Below, piece after piece: positions 57,407 through 64,000 of a DNA stretch of 64,000 nt; position 1 is the stretch's first letter; the number at the start of each line of letters is the position of its first letter. Source of the stretch: Bradyrhizobium betae (lineage in GTDB: Bacteria > Pseudomonadota > Alphaproteobacteria > Rhizobiales > Xanthobacteraceae); NCBI RefSeq assembly GCF_008932115.1, contig NZ_CP044543.1, positions 3,602,501-3,666,500 on the forward strand. Direction: 5' to 3'. A model generated the notes under the pieces. That model ran no database searches. It worked only from the letters and a program-made list of their open reading frames with translations, and had not been told where the DNA came from. Position numbers and translations under genes: made by a program.

Positions 57407-58636
57407 ATGAAAAATTCCAGTGAGCTCTACCTCTCCGCCCGGGAAGCCGCGGCCGAGCTCGCGATCTCGCCGGCGACCCTCTACGCCTATGTCAGCCGCG
57501 GCCTGATCCGCTCCGAGCCGACGCCGGACTCCCGCAAGAACCGCTACCGCGCCGAGGACGTCCGCGCGCTGAAGGAGCGCCGCGTGCCGTCGCCGGAGCC
57601 GCGCGGCCTGCGCAGCTTCGATGCCGATTTGCCGGTGATGGATACGGAGATCTCGACCATCACCGAGGACGGCGCGATCTACCGCGGCGTCAATTGCATC
57701 GATCTCGCCGAGAACGACACGCTGGAGCACACCGCGACGCTGCTCTGGGACGTCTCCGGCGTCGATCCCTTCGCGCCGGACAATCAGCCCGAGATCTCCG
57801 ACGAGATGCGCACGATTGCGGAAGCCGCGCGCCACGCAGCGCCAATCGACCGCGCCATCGCCGTGCTGGCGCTTGCCGCGAGCGCCGATCCCCGCGCCTT
57901 CACCCGCGCGCACGATGGCCGCGCGCTGGTCGGCGGACGCATCGTCCGGCTGCTGGTGGCGACCATGCTCAACGCCGCGCCGTCGGCCGCGCCGCTGCAC
58001 CAGCAGATCGCGATGGCCTGGGCGCCTGACAACAAGCATGCGGGCGATCTCATCCGCCGCGCACTGGTGCTGCTTGCCGATCACGAACTGAATGCCTCGA
58101 CCTTCACCGCGCGCTGCGCGGCCTCGACCGGCCTCAACCTCTATGACTCCGTGATCGCAGGCCTAGCCGCGCTGAAAGGGCCGAAGCACGGCGGCGCCGG
58201 CGTGCTGGCCTCGCAACTCGTCAAGGCGTTGGTGGACCGCGACGTCGAGCCGCTGGTGCGCGAGCGTGTCGCGCTCGGCGAGCGTTTTGCCGGCTTCGGC
58301 CACGGCGTCTACAAGCGCGGCGATCCCCGCGCGCAGTCGCTGCTGAACGCGCTCGCGCGCGCCGGCGCGCCGCGAAAATTCACGCGCGAAGTGCCGGAGC
58401 GGATCGTCGAGGCGACCGGCGAGCTCGTCAATATCGACTACGCGCTCGCGGTGCTCGTGCACGCGCTGCGCCTGCCGGCGGGCAGCGAGCTCGCGCTGTT
58501 CGCGATGGCCCGCAGCGTCGGCTGGATTGCGCACGCGAGCGAGCAGTTGCAGTTCGGCAAGCTGATCCGCCCGCGGGCGCGCTATGTGGGACCTGCGCCG
58601 GGGCGGAGAGGGACGGCTACCGCTTTCAAGAGCTAA
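57407..58636 (+). CDS. Citrate synthase-family protein with N-terminal helix-turn-helix domain
   Basis: A 409-aa protein. Residues 8-60 are a MerR/excisionase-type DNA-binding domain (REAAAELAISPATLYAYVSRG, RYRAEDVRALKERR). Residues 75-395 are a citrate synthase fold with KGPKHGGAGVLASQLV, GFGHGVYKRGDPRA and VNIDYALAVLVHALRL, and closing GWIAHASEQLQFG. The catalytic Asp is kept but the loop GFGHRV reads GFGHGV and the GGANE segment GGAGV, so activity may differ. A DNA-binding enzyme divergent from its paralogue suggests metabolite-linked autoregulation. Confidence 0.9.
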   Translation: MKNSSELYLSAREAAAELAISPATLYAYVSRGLIRSEPTPDSRKNRYRAEDVRALKERRVPSPEPRGLRSFDADLPVMDTEISTITEDGAIYRGVNCIDLAENDTLEHTATLLWDVSGVDPFAPDNQPEISDEMRTIAEAARHAAPIDRAIAVLALAASADPRAFTRAHDGRALVGGRIVRLLVATMLNAAPSAAPLHQQIAMAWAPDNKHAGDLIRRALVLLADHELNASTFTARCAASTGLNLYDSVIAGLAALKGPKHGGAGVLASQLVKALVDRDVEPLVRERVALGERFAGFGHGVYKRGDPRAQSLLNALARAGAPRKFTREVPERIVEATGELVNIDYALAVLVHALRLPAGSELALFAMARSVGWIAHASEQLQFGKLIRPRARYVGPAPGRRGTATAFKS

Positions 58637-58790
58637 GGAGTGCCGCCCCTGGCTGCCAAGTGCAACGCGAAGGGGGTGGCCCCTCCGTCGTCCCACCCCC
58701 GAAAGCTGCAAGATTTTGGGAGCCTTGCGAATTGAACGGCCGCAGCGAACAGCGACGAACGTCGCCGTTGTAGGAATTTCCCCAACGGGG

Positions 58791-59450
58791 CTAAGCTCGC
58801 GGCTTTGCTTCCGCGACGACGCCATTCTGCCGACGGCGATAGTACCAGACCCCCAGGCCGCCGATGATCGCGACGCCGACCACGGTCAGGATCCAGATGT
58901 GCTTGCCGACATGCTGGTGGTGCGGCAGCCCGGCATATTCGTGCAGGGCCGACACCGCCAGAACGCCTGGCAGCACATGCGCCGGCGCCCATACCAGGAT
59001 CGCGGGCAGGTTCACCGCATAGAACCTGGCGGGCGCCATCCCGAGCGCGCCGGCGGTCACGGGCACGAAGGCGCGGATCGGCGGCACGAAGCGGGCGAAG
59101 AACACGGCCCAGGTGCCGAAGCGGTTGAAGAAGCTCTCGCTCTCGGCGACCACGCGCGGATAATTCGTCAGCGGCCATGCGTTGAGGATCTCGCGCTGGC
59201 GCCGGTGCCCGATCCAGTAGGCCGAGCCGTCACCCAGCACCGCGCCGAGCGCGGCGGCCAGCAGCACCCATTGAAGCTTCAATTCCCCGCCCGGAATCAG
59301 GGCGCTCAGTGCCAGGATGAGGGTCGAGCCGGGGATCACCGATCCCACCACTGGAACGGCCTCGAGAAGCGCTGCCAGGAACAGGGTCAGATAGGCCAGC
59401 CACGCATGGGCCGAAACGAAGGCTATGAGGGGATCGAGAAAGGACGTCAC
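58791..59450 (-). CDS. DedA family membrane protein
   Basis: A 219-aa DedA/SNARE-associated protein with about five hydrophobic segments. Signature motifs are AALLEAVPVVGSVIPGSTLI, GDGSAYWIGHRRQRE and FFARFVPPIRAFVPVTAGALGM. DedA proteins are inner-membrane proteins implicated in lipid flipping and membrane-potential homeostasis; some transport undecaprenyl phosphate. The C-terminus ends in a TM helix and a basic tail (WYYRRRQNG). GTG start at 59450. Divergent from cobS. Confidence 0.9.
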   Translation of the reverse strand: MTSFLDPLIAFVSAHAWLAYLTLFLAALLEAVPVVGSVIPGSTLILALSALIPGGELKLQWVLLAAALGAVLGDGSAYWIGHRRQREILNAWPLTNYPRVVAESESFFNRFGTWAVFFARFVPPIRAFVPVTAGALGMAPARFYAVNLPAILVWAPAHVLPGVLAVSALHEYAGLPHHQHVGKHIWILTVVGVAIIGGLGVWYYRRRQNGVVAEAKPRA

Positions 59451-59614
59451 GTCGTCTCTATGTTGGCGGCGGGCATGGCTTCAGACCCTAGATAAGTAAG
59501 GAGCGGGGGTAAAAGTGCCATTCGCGTGGGCAATCGCGCGCCAGGGCGTGAAATTCGAGCGTGATTCGCAGGGCAGCCTTCCAAAAATCGCGTTCCTTGC
59601 CTATCTCAATGAAA

Positions 59615-59663
59615 AGACAACGGAACTTTGATTGAGGGGCGGGCTTCTGCCGGCCCGTTGTCT
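59615..59663 (+). promoter_or_regulatory. Hairpin in the cobS leader
   Basis: A 9-bp stem AGACAACGG (59615-59623) pairs with CCGTTGTCT (59655-59663) around a 31-base loop, 80-130 bases before cobS. A cobalamin riboswitch core could not be recognised, so the role (leader structure or terminator for the small upstream region) is open. Confidence 0.35.
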
Positions 59664-59745
59664 CTGATAGGTTGATTTTCAGCACCCAGCCGCAGCCAAC
59701 GTGCGAATAACCGGTTTCGGGACCGCCCGGGACCTCGGAGGATTG

Positions 59746-60744
59746 ATGACGACCGCCGCCATGTCCAAAGTTGAGGAAGTTTCCGGTCTGCCCGACATGA
59801 AGGTGTCGGTGCGCCAGGTGTTCGGGATCGACAGCGATCTCGAAGTGCCGGCCTATTCCGCAGTCGATCCTCATGTGCCTGAAGTCGATTCCGACTACCG
59901 CTTCGACCGCGCCACCACGCTTGCCATTCTCGCCGGTTTCGCCCGCAACCGCCGCGTGATGGTGACCGGCTATCACGGCACCGGCAAATCCACCCATATC
60001 GAGCAGGTCGCGGCGCGCCTGAACTGGCCCTGCGTCCGCGTCAACCTCGACAGCCATATCAGCCGTATCGACCTCGTCGGCAAGGACTCGATCGTGGTCC
60101 GCGACGGCAAGCAGGTCACCGAATTCCGCGACGGCATCCTGCCCTGGGCGCTGCAGCACAACGTCGCGCTGGTGTTCGACGAATACGATGCCGGCCGCCC
60201 GGACGTGATGTTCGTGATCCAGCGCGTGCTCGAGGTCTCGGGCCGCCTGACGCTGCTCGACCAGAACAAGGTGATCAAGCCGCACCCGTCGTTCCGTCTG
60301 TTCGCGACCGCCAACACGGTCGGTCTCGGCGACACGTCGGGCCTCTATCACGGCACCCAACAGATCAACCAGGGCCAGATGGACCGCTGGTCGATCGTCA
60401 CCACGCTGAATTACCTCAGCCACGACGAGGAAGTGGAGATCGTGCTGGCCAAGGCCAAGCACTATCGCAATCAGGAAGGCCGCGACATCGTCAACAAGAT
60501 GGTGCGTCTTGCCGATCTCACCCGTAACGCCTTCGCCAACGGCGACCTGTCGACGGTGATGAGCCCGCGCACGGTGATCACCTGGGCCGAGAACGCCGAC
60601 ATCTTCGGCGATATCGGCTTCGCGTTCCGTGTCACCTTCCTCAACAAGTGCGACGAGCTCGAGCGTCCGCTGGTTGCCGAATTCTATCAGCGCTGCTTCA
60701 ACGCGGAGCTGCCGGAATCCTCGGTGAATGTGGCGCTGAGCTAA
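59746..60744 (+). CDS. cobS: Cobaltochelatase subunit CobS
   Basis: A 332-aa AAA+ ATPase. With CobT and CobN it inserts cobalt into hydrogenobyrinic acid a,c-diamide in aerobic B12 synthesis. Walker [14 protein letters not shown], Walker [13 protein letters not shown], sensor region [23 protein letters not shown] at 59736-59741 selects ATG 59746; an ATG at 59761 is the alternative. cobT follows on the same strand after 179 bp that contain a family A palindromic repeat. Confidence 0.95.
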   Translation: MTTAAMSKVEEVSGLPDMKVSVRQVFGIDSDLEVPAYSAVDPHVPEVDSDYRFDRATTLAILAGFARNRRVMVTGYHGTGKSTHIEQVAARLNWPCVRVNLDSHISRIDLVGKDSIVVRDGKQVTEFRDGILPWALQHNVALVFDEYDAGRPDVMFVIQRVLEVSGRLTLLDQNKVIKPHPSFRLFATANTVGLGDTSGLYHGTQQINQGQMDRWSIVTTLNYLSHDEEVEIVLAKAKHYRNQEGRDIVNKMVRLADLTRNAFANGDLSTVMSPRTVITWAENADIFGDIGFAFRVTFLNKCDELERPLVAEFYQRCFNAELPESSVNVALS

Positions 60745-60753
60745 GGTTCGAGA

Positions 60754-60913
60754 TGTCGTCCCGGACAAGCGCCAGCGCAGATCCGGGACCCCGGCGCGAG
60801 CGCTTCCGCTCGTCGCGAACCACAGGCCGTGGCTATCGCGAAGATCGGGGCCGTCAGTGTGCTCACTAACTGCTCCCTGTGGCTATGGGTCCCCGCCTTC
60901 GCGGGGACGACGG
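60754..60913. repeat. Long palindromic repeat, family A copy 3, between cobS and cobT
   Basis: Arms TGTCGTCCCGGACAAGCG...CGCAGATCCGGGACCCCGG and TATGGGTCCCCGCCTTCGCGGGGACGACGG. It ends ten bases before the cobT ATG, so the ribosome-binding region (GGTGAGATCCAG) lies at the edge of its right hairpin. Shares words with 10463-10634 and 56029-56186. Confidence 0.8.
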
Positions 60914-60923
60914 TGAGATCCAG

Positions 60924-62825
60924 ATGACCACCTCCAACAGCAAGTTCCGCAACACCAAGGAAGCCCCGACCGAGCCGTTCAAGCGGTCGGTCGCGGCCTG
61001 CCTCAAGGCGATCGCGAAATCGCCCGAGCTCGAGGTCAGCTTCGCCGCCGAGCGGCCGGGCCTCGCGCCCGGCAAGGCGCGGCTGCCGGAGCCGGCGCGA
61101 AAGATGACCAAGCGTGATGCCGCGATCGTGCGCGGACACGCCGATTCCATCGCGCTCAAGCTCGCCTGTCACGATGCAAAGCTGCATCGCAAGCTGATGC
61201 CCGGCAATCCGCAGGCGCGCGGCGTGTTCGAGGCGGTGGAGCAGGCCCGGGTCGAGGCGATCGGCGCGCGCCGCATGGCCGGCGTTGCCAAAAACCTCAC
61301 CGCGATGCTCGACGACCATTTCCATCGCGGCAAGTTCGACGAGATCACCGACCGGGCCGACGCGCCGCTCGCCGACGCGCTGGCGATGCTGGTGCGCGAG
61401 CGCCTGACCGGCCTGGCGCCGCCGACGGCTGCGAAAAAGGTGGTCGATCTCTGGCGGCCGATCCTCGAAGACAAGATCGGCAAGCGGCTCGACCGGCTCG
61501 ACACCCTGGTCGAGGACCAGACCAAGTTCGGCGATGCCGTGCATGATCTCTTGACGGCGCTCGAGCTCAGCGACGAACGCAACGTCGACAGCGAAGACAA
61601 TGAGGACAACGACGAGAACCAGGACGGCGACAACGACCAGTCCGGCGCGGAAGGCTCGCCCGATTCCGACGCCGCCCAGGAGATGAGCGCGGACCAGGCG
61701 CAAGCCTCATCAGAGGAGATGAGCGACAGCGCGATGGAAAGCGCGCAGGCCTCGACCTCCGACACGTTCGACGACGGCGAGCTCGGCGACGACGAGACGC
61801 CTGGCGAGGCGACCCGTCCGAACTCGCACGGCAAGAACGAGCCGCGCGGGCCGGAGTACCACGCCTTCGCGCCGAAATTCGACGAGGTCATCGCGGCGGA
61901 AGACCTCTGCGACCATGACGAGCTGGAGCGCCTGCGCGCCTATCTCGACAAGCAGCTCGCGCATCTGCAGGGCATCGTCGCGCGCCTTGCCAACCGGTTG
62001 CAGCGCAAGCTGATGGCGCAGCAGAACCGCGCCTGGGAGTTCGATCTCGAAGAGGGCATTCTGGATCCCGCGCGGCTGTCGCGCGTGGTGACGGATCCGC
62101 ATCATCCGCTGTCCTTCATGCACGAGAAGGAGGCGACCTTCCGCGACACCGTGGTGACGCTGCTGCTCGACAATTCCGGCTCGATGCGCGGACGCCCCAT
62201 TACGGTGGCCGCGACCTGCGCCGACATCCTCGCGCGCACGCTGGAGCGTTGCGGCGTCAAGGTCGAGATTCTGGGCTTCACCACCCGCGCCTGGAAGGGC
62301 GGGCAGTCGCGCGAGGCGTGGCTTGCGGCCGGCAAGCCGGCCAATCCCGGCCGCCTCAACGACCTCCGCCACATCATCTACAAGTCCGCAGACGCGCCCT
62401 GGCGCCGTGCGCGGAAGAATCTCGGCCTGATGATGCGCGAGGGCCTGCTGAAGGAGAACATCGACGGCGAGGCGCTCGACTGGGCGCACAAGCGCCTGCT
62501 CGGCCGTCCCGAGCAGCGCAAGATCCTGATGATGATCTCCGACGGTGCGCCGGTCGACGATTCCACGCTGTCGGTCAATCCTGGCAACTATCTCGAGCGG
62601 CACCTGCGCCACATCATCGAGGAGATCGAGACCCGCTCGCCGGTCGAGCTGATCGCGATCGGCATCGGCCATGACGTGACGCGCTATTATCGCCGCGCGG
62701 TGACGATCGTGGACGCGGAAGAACTCGGCGGCGCCATCACCGAGAAGCTGGCCGAGCTGTTCAGCGAGACCAACACCGCGCCGACGCAACCGGCCGGCCG
62801 CCCGCGACGCAAACTGCATTCGTGA
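60924..62825 (+). CDS. cobT: Cobaltochelatase subunit CobT
   Basis: A 633-aa CobT, partner of CobS in cobalt insertion. The N-terminal part (1-200) is helical; residues about 205-300 are very acidic ([18 protein letters not shown]). The C-terminal von Willebrand A domain holds the MIDAS motif [14 protein letters not shown] and [15 protein letters not shown]. The ATG at 60924 gives the standard N-terminus [19 protein letters not shown]. Its stop overlaps the next gene (GTGA). The repeat before it may reduce read-through from cobS. Confidence 0.95.
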   Translation: MTTSNSKFRNTKEAPTEPFKRSVAACLKAIAKSPELEVSFAAERPGLAPGKARLPEPARKMTKRDAAIVRGHADSIALKLACHDAKLHRKLMPGNPQARGVFEAVEQARVEAIGARRMAGVAKNLTAMLDDHFHRGKFDEITDRADAPLADALAMLVRERLTGLAPPTAAKKVVDLWRPILEDKIGKRLDRLDTLVEDQTKFGDAVHDLLTALELSDERNVDSEDNEDNDENQDGDNDQSGAEGSPDSDAAQEMSADQAQASSEEMSDSAMESAQASTSDTFDDGELGDDETPGEATRPNSHGKNEPRGPEYHAFAPKFDEVIAAEDLCDHDELERLRAYLDKQLAHLQGIVARLANRLQRKLMAQQNRAWEFDLEEGILDPARLSRVVTDPHHPLSFMHEKEATFRDTVVTLLLDNSGSMRGRPITVAATCADILARTLERCGVKVEILGFTTRAWKGGQSREAWLAAGKPANPGRLNDLRHIIYKSADAPWRRARKNLGLMMREGLLKENIDGEALDWAHKRLLGRPEQRKILMMISDGAPVDDSTLSVNPGNYLERHLRHIIEEIETRSPVELIAIGIGHDVTRYYRRAVTIVDAEELGGAITEKLAELFSETNTAPTQPAGRPRRKLHS

Positions 62826-63904
62826 GCACCCATCGATCCCGCCGCAGCTTCCTTGGTCACGCGGCGGCGGGATTTTCCACTCTCGCACTCTCCCGGCTGG
62901 CGCAAGCTCAGGTTACGACCGAGCCGCCGCCGCGCGTCCCGCAGATCGAGCACGCCGTCACCGAGCCGGTCAGCGTCGAGGTCAACGCGCGGCCGATTCC
63001 CCATTTCGAGCCGCGCGACCGTTCGCGCGTGCGTTTCGGCTCATTGCAATATCGCAGCGGCCTGGTGCTGACCTCGCCCTATCGCGGCTTCGGCGGCCTG
63101 TCCGGAATCCGGCTCGACGCGAAGGGCGAGCGCTTCCTCGCGATCTCCGACCAGGGCGGCTGGTTCACCGGGAGCATCCGCTATTCCGGCGGCAAGATGG
63201 TCGGGCTCGACGATGTCGAGGCCGCGCCGGTGCTGGGGCCTGAGGGCCGGCCGATCACGGAAAAGCGCCTGTGGTACGACACCGAGTCGCTCGCGCGCGA
63301 CGGCTCGACCGTTTATGTCGGGCTCGAGCGCGTCAACCAGATCATGCGCTTCGATTTCGCCAAGGGCGGCACTCGCGCCCGCGGCGAGGTGATCCCGTCG
63401 CCGGCGGCGATACGCAAGCTGCCGAGCAACAAGGGGCTCGAAGCGCTGGTGTTCGTGCCGAAAGGCAAGGACCAGAACCAGCCGCTGGCAGGCACGCTGA
63501 TCGCGTTCTCCGAGCGCGGGCTGGACGCCGACGGCAATCTGGTCGCCTTCCTGATCGGCGGCTCCACGCCGGGCCAGTTCAGCGTTCGCCGCATCGACAA
63601 GTTCGACATCAGCGATGCGGTGCTGCTGCCCTCTGGCGAGCTGCTCATCCTCGAACGCAAATTCTCCTGGTTCACCGGCGTCAACATCCGCATCCGCTCG
63701 ATTCCCCTGAAATCGATCGCGCCGAACGCGCTGGTCGACGGTCCCGCGCTGTTCAACGCCGATCTCGGTCACGAGATCGACAACATGGAAGGCATCGACG
63801 CCCACGTCACGCCGGAGGGCGAGACCGTGCTGACGCTGATCTCCGACGACAATTTCTCGCTGCTCCAGCGCACGCTGCTGCTGCAGTTCACGCTGGTGGA
63901 GTAG
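62822..63904 (+). CDS. Tat-exported esterase-like/phytase-like protein
   Basis: A 360-aa protein. It starts at GTG 62822 in a 4-bp overlap with the cobT stop. The N-terminus has a twin-arginine motif SRRSFLG with a hydrophobic core ending LAQAQ, so it is likely exported folded. The mature domain belongs to the esterase-like activity of phytase family ([47 protein letters not shown]), a beta-propeller. Substrate unknown; the overlap couples its translation to cobT. Confidence 0.85.
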   Translation: MSTHRSRRSFLGHAAAGFSTLALSRLAQAQVTTEPPPRVPQIEHAVTEPVSVEVNARPIPHFEPRDRSRVRFGSLQYRSGLVLTSPYRGFGGLSGIRLDAKGERFLAISDQGGWFTGSIRYSGGKMVGLDDVEAAPVLGPEGRPITEKRLWYDTESLARDGSTVYVGLERVNQIMRFDFAKGGTRARGEVIPSPAAIRKLPSNKGLEALVFVPKGKDQNQPLAGTLIAFSERGLDADGNLVAFLIGGSTPGQFSVRRIDKFDISDAVLLPSGELLILERKFSWFTGVNIRIRSIPLKSIAPNALVDGPALFNADLGHEIDNMEGIDAHVTPEGETVLTLISDDNFSLLQRTLLLQFTLVE

Positions 63905-63926
63905 GGCCACGTCGTCGCGACATTCT

Positions 63927-63995
63927 CCGCTGTCGTCCCGGCGAAGGCCGGGACCCATAACCACAGGGAGCAGTTGTGGAGCGAGTTGGTCACTC
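63927..63995. repeat. Palindromic repeat, family A copy 4 (partial, runs to window edge)
   Basis: CCGCTGTCGTCCCGGCGAAGGCCGGGACCCATAACCACAGG is the reverse of the right arm of the other family A copies, placed 20 bases after the phytase-like gene. The second arm lies beyond the window. Confidence 0.7.
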
Positions 63996-64000
63996 CGAGT

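Overview
The window looks like chromosomal DNA of an alphaproteobacterium of the Bradyrhizobium type. This rests on uniformly GC-rich coding DNA, on rhizobial gene sets (acdS with acdR, PhaR with PhaA/PhaB, CobS/CobT, the order lysC-ptsP-prfA-prmC-DUF4167), and on intergenic palindromic repeats of the kind common in Bradyrhizobium and Rhodopseudomonas. The species is inferred, not proven. I see no rRNA, tRNA, CRISPR array, intact insertion sequence or prophage.

Layout. 1-8.3 kb: a LysR regulator divergent from an MFS exporter, an amidase with a histone-H1-like tail, a GST-like protein, then metY-metA (homocysteine synthesis) and a NodB-fold deacetylase. 8.3-18.1 kb: RecQ, ACC deaminase (acdS) divergent from its Lrp-type regulator (acdR) with a Cds1-like PLP enzyme, a carboxymuconolactone decarboxylase-family pseudogene, two exported proteins of unknown function, an esterase, a class IV aminotransferase and a methyltransferase. 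18.2-21.3 kb: the PHB locus phaR / phaA-phaB. 21.3-25.2 kb: a DMT exporter, gloB with a cupin-like gene, a methyltransferase and DUF4167. 25.6-33 kb: lysC-ptsP-prfA-prmC on the minus strand, with a PH-domain protein and ubiG divergent. 33-43.7 kb: a DMT transporter, comF-grxC-nitrilase-DUF1178 with 4-nt overlaps, an NDUFAF5-like methyltransferase, argJ-mutT, a periplasmic PPIase and secA.

43.7-47.3 kb is the only clearly accessory stretch. It holds an orphan MarR regulator and an open frame that joins the start of an ABC substrate-binding protein to the end of a LivF-type ATPase (a deletion scar). It also holds a strongly structured noncoding element, a DUF3883 nuclease-fold protein and a small unknown gene. 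47.3-64 kb returns to core genes: L,D-transpeptidase lipoprotein, accA, xerD, a 48-aa membrane protein, aroK-aroB, a CorC-type protein, bolA, a J-domain protein, two divergent citrate synthases (one fused to a DNA-binding domain), DedA, cobS, cobT and a Tat-exported phytase-like protein.

The most notable items are the divergent citrate synthase pair with a TTGAT-rich operator, the fused ABC-transporter scar beside the structured repeat, and at least two families of long palindromic elements that recur between genes, one of them abutting the cobT start. I did not find a clearly new multi-gene system.
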